Shown piece after piece: positions 1 to 7,404 of a DNA stretch of 16,996 bases. The number at the start of each line of letters is the position of its first letter. Position 1 is the stretch's first letter. Origin of the DNA: Victivallales bacterium (GTDB lineage Bacteria; Verrucomicrobiota; Lentisphaeria; Oligosphaerales; Oligosphaeraceae); assembly GCA_017964325.1 (NCBI GenBank), contig JAGCSE010000118.1, forward strand, positions 1 through 16,996. The letters run 5' to 3'. The notes beneath the pieces were generated by a model. It was not told where the DNA came from. It did no database searches and saw only the letters and a program-made list of their open reading frames with translations. The position numbers and the translations under genes were made by a program.

Positions 1-4
1 CAAA

Positions 5-28
5 GGTCGCCGCCGAAGACGGCGGACC
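5..28 (-). terminator. Possible weak terminator hairpin beyond fhs
   Basis: The sequence can fold into a 9-bp GC-rich stem: GGTC (5-8) pairs with GACC (25-28) and CGCCG (11-15) with CGGCG (20-24), with a 2-nt bulge at 9-10 and a 4-nt loop. Read on the minus strand it lies after the fhs stop and the heptamer array, but only three T follow it, so termination would be weak. It may also be coincidental. The plus strand is open from base 3 to a TAA at 60-62 and could be the last 19 codons of a convergent gene cut by the window edge. I cannot tell these apart. Confidence 0.27.
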
Positions 29-45
29 GTTGGAAGGAATGGTTT

Positions 46-108
46 TAATGCTTAATGAGTAATGATTAATGATTAATGATTAATGAGTAATGAGTAATGA
101 GTAATGTT
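46..108. repeat. Heptamer tandem array TAATGAG/TAATGAT, nine units
   Basis: Nine consecutive 7-bp units run from 46 to 108. In order they are TAATGCT, TAATGAG, three TAATGAT, three TAATGAG and TAATGTT. The last two bases vary and the first five are constant. The array abuts the fhs stop codon (109-111 on the minus strand). Each inner unit contains TAA and TGA, and 7 is not a multiple of 3, so the array closes all three plus-strand frames. It sits 3' of the adjacent gene, so phase variation of that gene's promoter is not suggested. Confidence 0.92.
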
Positions 109-1869
109 TTAGAACAAGCCGTGGACTTTGCCCGTGTTGACATCGACGTCAATACGGCGGAAGCCTGGATCGGAGCCAGTGCCAGGCATCAATTTGATGT
201 CGCCGGCAACGGGAACAACAAAGCCTGCGCCTTTATAGACAAGAATATCGCGGACAGGCAGGACGAAGCCGCGCGGACGGCCTTTGACGGTTGGATCATG
301 GGAAAGGCTGAGGTGCGTTTTGACCATGCAGGTGCCCATGTTCGCGAGCTCTGGATCTTTGGAGAGCTGTTCGAGTTTTTCCTGCGCGGCAGGAAGGAAC
401 TCGACACCATCTGCTCCATATACTTCCCGTGCAATGAGTTCGACGCGTTCTTTGAGGGGCGTGTCGAGATTGTAGAGGAAATGGAAATTGTTGGGTTCGT
501 TGGCGGCTGTCTTGACGGCTTCGGCCAATTCGATGGCTCCTTCGCCGCCTTTGAGCCAATGTTCGGACAGGGCGGCGTAAGCTCCTGCCTGTTCGGAGAT
601 TTTGCGTACAAGGGCGATTTCCGCAGGCGTGTCCGTATAGAAGCTGTTGATGCAGACAACAGGCTTGACACCCGCCTTTTTGACGGTTTCGACATGGGCG
701 AGGAGGTTTTCGCAGCCTTTTTCGAGAAGGCCGAGATTTTCCTTCGTATAGGCTTCGTCCAGCTTGAGACCAGGCTTGACTTCGGGGCCGCCGCCGTGCA
801 TCTTGAGGGCACGGATCGTGGCGACGATGACGACGGCATCGGGCTTGAGGCCGGAATAACGGCATTTCAAGTTCCAGAATTTCTCAAAACCGATGTCGGC
901 ACCGAAGCCGGATTCCGTGATGTGGTATTCGGACAGGGCGGTGCCGATTTTGTCAGCGATAATGGAACTCTGTCCAATCGCGATATTTGCGAACGGTCCT
1001 GCATGGACAAGAATGGGTTGGCCTTCGATGGACTGCATAAGAGTTGGATTGAGGGCTTCGACCATCCAGGCGGTCATCGCGCCATCGACTTCGAGATCGG
1101 CGGTGGTGACAGGGGCGCCGGATTTGGAGTAGGCGACGACGATTCTGCCGATGCGTTTCCGCAAGTCCGCAAGGTCTTCCGCGACGGCGAGAATGGCCAT
1201 GATTTCCGATGAGACGGAAATGGCGAAGCCTGATTCCATCTCGAAACCATCCATCTTGCCGCCCTTTCCGATGGTGATATTGCGGAGGGCTTGTGCGCAG
1301 AAATCCATGATCCATTTCATTTGGACGCGGTTGGGATCGATGTCAAGCCGCTTTAGGCGGCGTTTTGCGAGTTGCGCATCATCATAGTTGCGTTCATGTT
1401 GCATACGGGCGGTCAAGGCGACCATGGCGAGATTGTGTGCGTTGGTGATGCGGTCGATGTCGCCTGTGAGGCCGAGGGAGAACGGCGTCAGCGGGATGCA
1501 CTGTGCAAGGCCACCGCCAGCGGCGGAGCCTTTGATGTTGAAAGTTGGGCCGCCGGAGGGCTGTCGGATGGCTCCCGAAACGCGGACACCAAGTTTGCCG
1601 AGGCCTTGGACGAGGCCGAGGGTTGTCGTGGTCTTGCCTTCGCCGAGTGGCGTGGGGGTGATGGCGGTCACGTCGATGTATTTACCTTTGGGAGCGTCTT
1701 TTAGGCGTTCGAGAACGGCTTTTTGGTCGATTCGTGCGAGTTGCCGTCCCCAAGGGATGAGTTCGGAATCGAGGATGCCGAGCCGATGGGCGATTTCCTG
1801 CACGGGGAGCATGGTTTCTTCTGCGGCTTCAGCGATTTGCCAGTCAGCGAGTTTGGTGGGGTCCAGCAT
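109..1869 (-). CDS. fhs: Formate--tetrahydrofolate ligase
   Basis: ATP-dependent ligation of formate to tetrahydrofolate, giving 10-formyl-THF for one-carbon metabolism (cytoplasmic). The 586-aa product is full length for the family (usually about 550-560). The nucleotide-binding loop TPLGEGKTT lies at residues 73-81. It is followed by conserved blocks [23 protein letters not shown] and [14 protein letters not shown], and near the C-terminus by [12 protein letters not shown]. The start is supported by GGAG (complement of 1879-1882) nine bases before the ATG. It is the last gene of the minus-strand run, 40 bp after the small lipoprotein gene, and has a perfect TATAAT upstream, so it may be transcribed on its own. 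No other folate gene is nearby. It could serve purine synthesis, formate use or an acetogenic branch; the sequence does not decide. Confidence 0.97.
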   Translation of the reverse strand: MLDPTKLADWQIAEAAEETMLPVQEIAHRLGILDSELIPWGRQLARIDQKAVLERLKDAPKGKYIDVTAITPTPLGEGKTTTTLGLVQGLGKLGVRVSGAIRQPSGGPTFNIKGSAAGGGLAQCIPLTPFSLGLTGDIDRITNAHNLAMVALTARMQHERNYDDAQLAKRRLKRLDIDPNRVQMKWIMDFCAQALRNITIGKGGKMDGFEMESGFAISVSSEIMAILAVAEDLADLRKRIGRIVVAYSKSGAPVTTADLEVDGAMTAWMVEALNPTLMQSIEGQPILVHAGPFANIAIGQSSIIADKIGTALSEYHITESGFGADIGFEKFWNLKCRYSGLKPDAVVIVATIRALKMHGGGPEVKPGLKLDEAYTKENLGLLEKGCENLLAHVETVKKAGVKPVVCINSFYTDTPAEIALVRKISEQAGAYAALSEHWLKGGEGAIELAEAVKTAANEPNNFHFLYNLDTPLKERVELIAREVYGADGVEFLPAAQEKLEQLSKDPELANMGTCMVKTHLSLSHDPTVKGRPRGFVLPVRDILVYKGAGFVVPVAGDIKLMPGTGSDPGFRRIDVDVNTGKVHGLF

Positions 1870-1901
1870 GGTGAGAATCTCCAGCGAATGTTTTTTGATA
1901 T

Positions 1902-1907
1902 ATTATA
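1902..1907 (-). promoter_or_regulatory. Candidate -10 box for fhs
   Basis: Read on the minus strand this is TATAAT, a perfect sigma-70 -10 hexamer, inside the only AT-rich gap before fhs. It would give a leader of roughly 25 nt containing the fhs ribosome binding site. No convincing -35 hexamer sits at 16-18 bp, and the upstream part overlaps the end of the lipoprotein gene. The call therefore rests on the -10 box and its position alone. Confidence 0.38.
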
Positions 1908-1909
1908 AA

Positions 1910-2314
1910 CTAGTTTTGATCAAGTACTTGTATTCTTAAATCCTTCAAGACGCCGTGTTTGTTGTAGAAAGCTTCGAGAGCGGTTGTGATGGTCATGACA
2001 TTTCTAGGTTTGTTGAGTTCGGCTTCGAAATTGGCGACAGGGTTGGTGTTGCCGTAGAGAGGCGGAGTGCTGGTGATGGTCCGTCTGTCCAGCCAACGGG
2101 CGGCGAAGCCGCCTTCGATATCCGCTTTGTCAGATGGCTGGCCGTATTTCTGGACCATTTCCTCGAAAGTGGATTCACCTGGTATCCAAGTACTTTTGGC
2201 TTCTGCGAAGGAGTCGCGGCCATTGTCCAGCGTGGAGACGCGGACTGTGTCGCAGGCAGGGCAGAGAAGAAGCGCGAGGAGTAGGCAGACCGTAGTTGTG
2301 ATGAATCTGCTCAT
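1910..2314 (-). CDS. Small putative lipoprotein, possibly BamE/SmpA-like
   Basis: Predicted 134-aa exported protein. I chose the start MSRFITTTV because it gives a short basic n-region and a hydrophobic stretch LLLALLL ending in two candidate lipid-anchor cysteines (C18 and C21). A longer in-frame opening exists but would run back into nadC. No clear Shine-Dalgarno is seen. The mature part has STFEEMVQKYGQPSD followed later by AFYNKHGVLKDLRI. This resembles the 'threshold, short helix, G-x-P, strand with a tryptophan, then D/N-x-x-G-V-x-x' layout of SmpA/OmlA (BamE) small lipoproteins. That similarity is by eye and weak. It lies between nadC and fhs in the same orientation. Function is unknown; an envelope role is inferred only from the signal peptide. 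Confidence 0.7.
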   Translation of the reverse strand: MSRFITTTVCLLLALLLCPACDTVRVSTLDNGRDSFAEAKSTWIPGESTFEEMVQKYGQPSDKADIEGGFAARWLDRRTITSTPPLYGNTNPVANFEAELNKPRNVMTITTALEAFYNKHGVLKDLRIQVLDQN

Positions 2315-2363
2315 GGCCGTTATATTTTTGGGAATTAATCGTTTTTTCTGTAACATATCCATG

Positions 2364-3224
2364 TTACTTGAGAATGTCAAGTCCGATGTCGATGGATGGG
2401 GCGCTGTGTGTGAGGGCTCCGGAGGAGATGAAATCAAGGCCGAGGTCGCGGAGGGAGGGGAGGCGTTCGAGCGTGATGTTACCGGACGCTTCAGTTTTGG
2501 CACGGCCTGCGACAATCTTTATGGCTTCGACCATCATGTCATTGGACATATTGTCGAGAAGGATGTATTCGACTCCTGCGTCGGCGGCTTGGCGGACTTC
2601 GTCAAGATTGTCGGCTTCGATTTCGATTTCAAGCTTCGGATATTTTTTGCGGCATTGTGCGACGGCCCATGCGATGGAACCTTCACCGACGGATTTCGCC
2701 ATTTCACGATGGTTGTCCTTTATCATGATGCGGTCGAACAAGCCGAAGCGGTGGTTTTGTGCGCCGCCGACCTTTACGGCGTATTTTTCGAGCATGCGGA
2801 GGCCGGGCGTGGTTTTGCGCGTGTCGAGCAGTTTCGTTTTGGAATCGCCGAGCGCGAGGACGTATTTGCGTGTCATGGTGGCGATTCCAGAAAGTCGCTG
2901 CATAAAATTCAACGCGCAGCGTTCGCCTGTGAGAATTGGCTGCGCCTTTCCGCAGACGACGGCGAGTTCTGTGCCAGGCTTGCAGAAATCGCCTTCCTGC
3001 ACGAGCGGCTGAAAGTCGAGGCTGCGGTCGAGTTCGTGAAAGATGGCCTTTACGACGGGGAGGCCTGCGCAGACGCAGGGCTGTCGCGTGATGAAACGCG
3101 CTTCCGTTTCGAGATTTTCGGGAACAACGGAGAGGGTGGTAGCATCTCCTGAGCCGATGTCTTCGGCAAGTGCGAGGCGGCAGATGTTGGAAAGGACTTC
3201 TGGTTCGAGAGTTGGAGCGTTCAT
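2364..3224 (-). CDS. nadC: Nicotinate-nucleotide pyrophosphorylase (carboxylating)
   Basis: Quinolinate phosphoribosyltransferase: quinolinate plus PRPP gives nicotinate mononucleotide, CO2 and PPi, in de novo NAD synthesis. The 286-aa product has the usual family length. Diagnostic blocks appear in order: GERCALNF (100-107), LDTRKTTPG (133-141), KVGGAQNHR (151-159), KDNH (169-172), EIEADN (201-206), LLDN (222-225) and SSGALTH (267-273). The start MNAPTLEP is preferred because GGAGA (complement of 3231-3235) lies six bases upstream. An ATG seven codons earlier (3245) has no ribosome binding site. The gene starts about 30 bp after the WecA-like gene. No nadA or nadB is seen in the window. Confidence 0.96.
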   Translation of the reverse strand: MNAPTLEPEVLSNICRLALAEDIGSGDATTLSVVPENLETEARFITRQPCVCAGLPVVKAIFHELDRSLDFQPLVQEGDFCKPGTELAVVCGKAQPILTGERCALNFMQRLSGIATMTRKYVLALGDSKTKLLDTRKTTPGLRMLEKYAVKVGGAQNHRFGLFDRIMIKDNHREMAKSVGEGSIAWAVAQCRKKYPKLEIEIEADNLDEVRQAADAGVEYILLDNMSNDMMVEAIKIVAGRAKTEASGNITLERLPSLRDLGLDFISSGALTHSAPSIDIGLDILK

Positions 3225-3254
3225 AGTTTGTCTCCGCAATACCATATTATAGTG

Positions 3255-4349
3255 TCAATGTGTGGATTCGGCAGGTTTGGCGTAGAATTGGATAATGCAG
3301 ACAAGTGAGAAAAGGGCGGCACTTTGAAGCAGAATCAAGAAGAAACCGTAGGCGGGAAGCCACAGAAGTGTCGTTGCACCAGCACCTTGTATCAGGCAAA
3401 GCAGGCAGACGAGAAGGACGGCCTGCGGTCGTGTCAGGCCGAGATGGACGAAACGGTGGGAGATGTGGCGGTTGTCGCCAACATAGACGGGCAGGTGAAG
3501 CCGAATACGGATGATGATGACGGCGACGGCGTCGAACAGCGGAAGGCTGAGGACGAGCAGCGGAATCAAGACTGGGGCGGGCGTAAGGCTTTCATTGGGA
3601 AGATAGAACGTTGTCAGAATGCCAGCGGTGGCGAGGCAGAAGCCGAGAAAATGGCTGCCACCGTCACCCATGAAGATTTTGGCGGGAGGGCGGTTGTGCA
3701 TGAGAAAGCCGATGGCCACGCCGCCTGTTACGGCGGAAAGCATGGAGACGAAATGCTGGCCGCGGACGGCGGCGATGAAAAAGAAGAAGAAGGCGGCGAT
3801 GGCGGCGGTGCCGCCCGCCAGACCGTCCATGTTGTCGAAGAAATTGAGTGCGTTGACGATAGACGTAATCCAAAGGACGGTGATGCACCATCCGAAGATT
3901 GGATTGGCGATGAAAAGGCTGATGCGAACGCCTGATGCGGCGACGGCTCCCGCGATGATGAATTGCCAGAGGAACTTGTATTTGGCGCTGAGGGCGTTCT
4001 TGTCATCGCACATCCCTAGAATGGAGAAAGATAGGGCTCCGAGAACAATTGCGGCCATTTTGGGCATGACGGCGTTGATTCCGTCCAGATAGGGGGCGAT
4101 GTCGTTACCAACGATGGACGGTGCAAGCTTGGCGGCGGCAAGGCCGCCGACGATAACGATGAGCCATGCGGAAGCCATGCCGAGGCCGCCGAGAACAGGC
4201 GTGGGGGACTTGTGCGCCTTGTGGGCTTCTTGTTTCGGTTTATCGACGAAGCCCCAACGGGGCGCGAGCTTGCGGCAAAAAGCGGTCGTGATGGTCGCCA
4301 AAACGGCGGCCGTCAACCATGCTAAAATGTATAAAATATTCCAAGACAT
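3255..4349 (-). CDS. WecA/MraY-family undecaprenyl-phosphate glycosyl-1-phosphate transferase
   Basis: Polytopic inner-membrane enzyme (364 aa) of the polyprenyl-phosphate N-acetylhexosamine-1-phosphate transferase superfamily. It would load the first sugar onto undecaprenyl phosphate for O-antigen, teichoic-acid-like or other surface glycans. Conserved features are VDKPKQEAHKAHKSPTPVLGG near the N-terminus (the 'DxPxxRKxHxxPxPxxGG' block), DDK at 115-117, NFFDNMDGLAGG from 169, KIFMGDGGS at 224-232, and DNRHISHR at 292-299, the counterpart of the HIHHR motif of WecA/TagO-type enzymes. About ten hydrophobic segments are visible. The HISHR motif favours WecA/TagO over MraY of peptidoglycan synthesis; sugar specificity cannot be read. 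The gene starts 3 bp after the thioesterase stop, suggesting translational coupling, with only a weak GAG as ribosome binding site. Confidence 0.9.
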   Translation of the reverse strand: MSWNILYILAWLTAAVLATITTAFCRKLAPRWGFVDKPKQEAHKAHKSPTPVLGGLGMASAWLIVIVGGLAAAKLAPSIVGNDIAPYLDGINAVMPKMAAIVLGALSFSILGMCDDKNALSAKYKFLWQFIIAGAVAASGVRISLFIANPIFGWCITVLWITSIVNALNFFDNMDGLAGGTAAIAAFFFFFIAAVRGQHFVSMLSAVTGGVAIGFLMHNRPPAKIFMGDGGSHFLGFCLATAGILTTFYLPNESLTPAPVLIPLLVLSLPLFDAVAVIIIRIRLHLPVYVGDNRHISHRFVHLGLTRPQAVLLVCLLCLIQGAGATTLLWLPAYGFFLILLQSAALFSLVCIIQFYAKPAESTH

Positions 4350-4352
4350 GGG

Positions 4353-4748
4353 TTACTCGAAAATGCGGCGGATGTTTTCTGGTGGGCGGGAGGGACGGCC
4401 CGTCTTGGCGTTGAGGAAGACGAGCGTAACATCGCCATCGACAAGCAGTTCGCCGTCCCGTTTGACTTCGCAGGCGGTCGTCAGTTTCAAGCCGTTGAAA
4501 TCGACGATGCGTGCGGTTATGTCCAGCAGGTCGTCATAACGTGCAGGGCGGTGGTACTTTGCGTGTGCGTCCAAAACAGGGAGCATGAAGCCCTGTTCCT
4601 CTATTTCGCGATAGGACAGGCCGTTGTTGCGGAGCAGCTCTGTCCGTGCGCGCTCGAAGAGGATGAAATAGTTGGCGTAATAGACGACGCCCATCTGGTC
4701 CGTATCAGCGTAGCAGACCCTGTATTGCGTTGTATATTCGGGGATCAT
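4353..4748 (-). CDS. ybgC: YbgC-type acyl-CoA thioesterase (4HBT hotdog fold)
   Basis: 131-aa single hotdog-domain thioesterase, cytoplasmic, expected to hydrolyse acyl-CoA or interact with acyl-ACP. The signature YADTDQMGVVYYANYF spans residues 13-28. D17 is at the position of the catalytic aspartate of 4-hydroxybenzoyl-CoA thioesterases, followed by the helix ERARTELLR. Length is typical. In many proteobacteria ybgC heads the tol-pal cluster. Here it is in the minus-strand run together with a TolB-like propeller gene while tolQRA lie across the divergent promoter, so the association may be a rearranged remnant (inference). It follows cmk by 58 bp and is nearly fused to the WecA-like gene. 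No Shine-Dalgarno is obvious before the ATG. Confidence 0.9.
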   Translation of the reverse strand: MIPEYTTQYRVCYADTDQMGVVYYANYFILFERARTELLRNNGLSYREIEEQGFMLPVLDAHAKYHRPARYDDLLDITARIVDFNGLKLTTACEVKRDGELLVDGDVTLVFLNAKTGRPSRPPENIRRIFE

Positions 4749-4806
4749 TCTGATGGAACTAGTTATGTTTCAAGTGGTTGCAAGATATTGGATTTATGGT
4801 GTGCGT

Positions 4807-5487
4807 TTACGGACGCGGATTCTTCTGCATATATTCAATCATCTTATCGACGACTTCGTCTGGTGTCATGTTGTCGGTAACGATGACGAAGGCATCTGGC
4901 GCGGGCTTGAGGGGGGCGACTGCGCGTGTGGAGTCGATGCGGTCGCGTTCGGCGATGAGGCGTGCGATTTCCTCGATAGTCGTTCCAGGGGGGTATTCGC
5001 CTTGTGCAAGGCGACGTCTTGCACGTTCTTCGGGGGTTGCGGTGATAAAGAATTTATAGGTTGCGTTTGGTAGGACGACGGTCTGGATGTCGCGCCCTTC
5101 CATGATGATGATTGGCAGTTTGGCGCAGTCGCGCTGTTTTTGGAGCATCCAGTCGCGAACTTCGGGGATAGCGGACACCAGCGAGACGATGGCGGAGACT
5201 TCCTGTGAGCGGAGGAATGCGTGATCTACGGGCTGATTGTTGAAGAACAGTTCGAGACAGCCTTTCTGCTCGTCAAGGCGGTATTCCAACGTCCATTCTG
5301 GCAAGTGTTTAATCAAATCCTGCGGATTTGTTTTCGGATTGATTCCAAGCTTGAATGCGGCTCCCGCGACGGCGCGGTACATTTCACCTGTGTTGACGTA
5401 GAGTCCGTTGAGGCGAGCGGCCAGCAGTTTTGCGACCGTGCTCTTTCCCGATGCGGCGGGACCGTCTATGGCAATTTGCAATGACAT
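4807..5487 (-). CDS. cmk: Cytidylate kinase
   Basis: Phosphorylates CMP and dCMP with ATP (cytoplasmic pyrimidine salvage). The 226-aa product matches the short Cmk class. The P-loop GPAASGKST is at residues 9-17, followed by YVNTGEMYRAV (30-40, CMP-binding block), EGRDIQTVVLP (130-140; most family members have D-G-R-D-I-G-T-V-V), the lid with ARRRL (156-160), and RDRIDSTRAVAPL (181-193). AGGAA lies five bases before the ATG. It starts 24 bp downstream of rseP, so the two are probably cotranscribed. Nothing is missing from the active site. Confidence 0.96.
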   Translation of the reverse strand: MSLQIAIDGPAASGKSTVAKLLAARLNGLYVNTGEMYRAVAGAAFKLGINPKTNPQDLIKHLPEWTLEYRLDEQKGCLELFFNNQPVDHAFLRSQEVSAIVSLVSAIPEVRDWMLQKQRDCAKLPIIIMEGRDIQTVVLPNATYKFFITATPEERARRRLAQGEYPPGTTIEEIARLIAERDRIDSTRAVAPLKPAPDAFVIVTDNMTPDEVVDKMIEYMQKNPRP

Positions 5488-5511
5488 GGCAAGTTCCTGT
5501 ATTGTTTGTAG

Positions 5512-7389
5512 TTATGGTGTGCTTTCCTCTTTTTCCAACAGCTCCATGGAGGGCGGTGCGTTCTTTTGGAACGCCTTGATGAATTTCGGGAGGCGGAGGA
5601 CATCGTTGAACGTGATATAAATCATCAGGGCGATGAGCAGCCCAGCGAAGATGTTCTGAAGCCATGTGACTAGCTTGACGGGCAATGGTCTCCGGATTAG
5701 CATCTCAATGAATGCGAAAAGGATATGGCCGCCATCCAGCACGGGGAAGGGGAGGAGGTTGACAAAGGCGAGCGAGAATGTAATGAGAATGATCAGTGAC
5801 ATTCCGCCGCGCAGCCCTTCGTTTTTCAATGTGCCCCACAGCAGGGCGGTGATGCCGACGACGCCGCTCATGTGCTTCACCTTTACCTGTGACTTGCTCG
5901 TCTTGGTGCCGCTGATTTTGGAGGTAATCGGCTTGAACAAAAGCGACAATGTCTTGGCGGTCTGTCCGAGAACATCTGTAAATTGCTTCCATGGAGAGAG
6001 ATGGACGATGACTTTTGGTTGTGTGTCATCAAGCTGGACGCCGATGAGATATCGGTCTCCCGCTTCGCGGGCGCAGATGTTTTCGAACGTCAATTCCTTC
6101 CCTTCCCGTTCGACGACGATTGTCAACGGTGCGCCTTTAGATTCCTTGACACGCTCTATAAATGCGCTTGCTTCCGTGATTTCCAAATCATTGAGCTTGA
6201 TGATGCGGTCTTTTGGCAGGATACCTGCGGCTTCTGCGGGACTGTCCATGAAGACGTTTTGGATGACGACGGTGAAGATGAAGCCGAGGCTTTTGGCGTT
6301 GCGCTCTTCTGGAAGCTGCACGGTTAGCGTCATTTCCTTGTCATGGCGTGCGATGAGGAAATCCGCCTGCTGGATGGAATTGTCCTCTGCAAGGATTTCA
6401 AAGACGGTTCTCGTTGATGTGACGGTTCTTCCGCAAACAGCAAGCAATTGGTCGCCTGATTTGAAACCTGCCGCAGCGGCGGGGGAGTTCTCGATGACGC
6501 CGTTGATGGCGATGGGATTGCGGGCGAAATAGAACGGAACGCCGAGTCCTTCGTATGACGGATTCGGAAGTTGTTCGTATGCAATGTCAAAAGGTTCCTT
6601 GACATCAGGGCGGACGACGGTGACGGTGGCCTGCGGCAGTCCGTTGTAGGCGTGGAGTTCATAGAGCTGGTTGTAGCCGTTTTGGAGGGGCTTTTCATTG
6701 ACTTTGACGATGCGGTCGCCAGGGCGGAGTCCCGCCTGCCATTCGAGGCCAGGCTGCGGCGTGTAGGTGATGTTGCGTTCACGTCCCTTTGTGTCGCGAA
6801 TCGTCATGGTAATCGGTTCAAGTTGTTCCAATTTGGGAAGATGCAAAGATTCCTGAAGATTCTCCCAATCATAAAGCAAATCTTCGAGTGATTTGTCATA
6901 TGCAACGCCGTTGACGGCGATGATTTTGTCATCTTCTTTGAGACCGTCTTTGTAGAGCGGGAGGATTTTAGGCACTTCGGTGACGATGCAGGAGCTGGCG
7001 GGAGGCGTCTTCCAAACACCAACTCCCCACATGATGGTCGCGAGGACGAATCCGAAAAGGATGTTGAAGAAAGGTCCTGCGAAGGCGGTTATGGCGCGGG
7101 CCTTTGGTGCGCCATGGGGGAGTTCACGGCCATCCGCCGCCTTGGTGGTTTCGGCGGTGTCAAGTTGCGGAATTGAGACGAAACCACCGAAAGGAAGCCA
7201 ACTTATGACATATTCAATGCCGCCTTTCTTGAAGCCCCATATCTTTTTGCCGAAGCCGATGGAGAATTTTTCGACGACAAGCTTCTGCCAGACAGCTGCA
7301 AGAAGATGTCCGAATTCGTGGATGAAAATGCAGAATCCGAAGAAGAAGACGGTGAACAGGATGATGCCGAAATTTGCGAGATAAGTCAT
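5512..7389 (-). CDS. rseP: RseP-family site-2 zinc metalloprotease with multiple PDZ domains
   Basis: Membrane-embedded M50 protease that cleaves substrates such as anti-sigma factors within the membrane. The zinc motif HEFGH is at residues 24-28 in the first transmembrane segment. The FAGPFFNI block is at 103-110, and the second catalytic element LLPFPVLDGGH is near 545-555 with the zinc-ligand Asp at 552. At 625 aa it is much longer than E. coli RseP (about 450). The extra length is periplasmic, where four PDZ-like modules can be traced: about 133-205, 214-262 (LRPGDRIVKVN), 293-360 (FKSGDQLLAV) and 376-440 (ILPKDRIIKLN). The first is the most diverged. The gene starts 15 bp after the upstream propeller gene, and no Shine-Dalgarno is seen. 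Its partner sigma or anti-sigma factor is not in the window. Confidence 0.94.
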   Translation of the reverse strand: MTYLANFGIILFTVFFFGFCIFIHEFGHLLAAVWQKLVVEKFSIGFGKKIWGFKKGGIEYVISWLPFGGFVSIPQLDTAETTKAADGRELPHGAPKARAITAFAGPFFNILFGFVLATIMWGVGVWKTPPASSCIVTEVPKILPLYKDGLKEDDKIIAVNGVAYDKSLEDLLYDWENLQESLHLPKLEQLEPITMTIRDTKGRERNITYTPQPGLEWQAGLRPGDRIVKVNEKPLQNGYNQLYELHAYNGLPQATVTVVRPDVKEPFDIAYEQLPNPSYEGLGVPFYFARNPIAINGVIENSPAAAAGFKSGDQLLAVCGRTVTSTRTVFEILAEDNSIQQADFLIARHDKEMTLTVQLPEERNAKSLGFIFTVVIQNVFMDSPAEAAGILPKDRIIKLNDLEITEASAFIERVKESKGAPLTIVVEREGKELTFENICAREAGDRYLIGVQLDDTQPKVIVHLSPWKQFTDVLGQTAKTLSLLFKPITSKISGTKTSKSQVKVKHMSGVVGITALLWGTLKNEGLRGGMSLIILITFSLAFVNLLPFPVLDGGHILFAFIEMLIRRPLPVKLVTWLQNIFAGLLIALMIYITFNDVLRLPKFIKAFQKNAPPSMELLEKEESTP

Positions 7390-7404
7390 ATTGTGTCGTT
7401 GGGG

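Noticed and set aside
97..1212. 371-codon open frame on the plus strand opposite fhs
   Set aside because: It lies entirely antisense to the well-supported fhs gene, begins inside the heptamer array and its translation matches no family. The opposite strand of a GC-moderate gene often stays open.
2067..3152. 361-codon plus-strand frame opposite the small lipoprotein and nadC
   Set aside because: It spans two genes on the other strand, including all conserved nadC motifs. No ribosome binding site or recognisable domain.
3324..3935. Plus-strand frame rich in Asp, Gly and Glu opposite the WecA-like gene
   Set aside because: Its composition is the antisense of a membrane protein rich in Ala, Val and Phe codons. 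It is a shadow.
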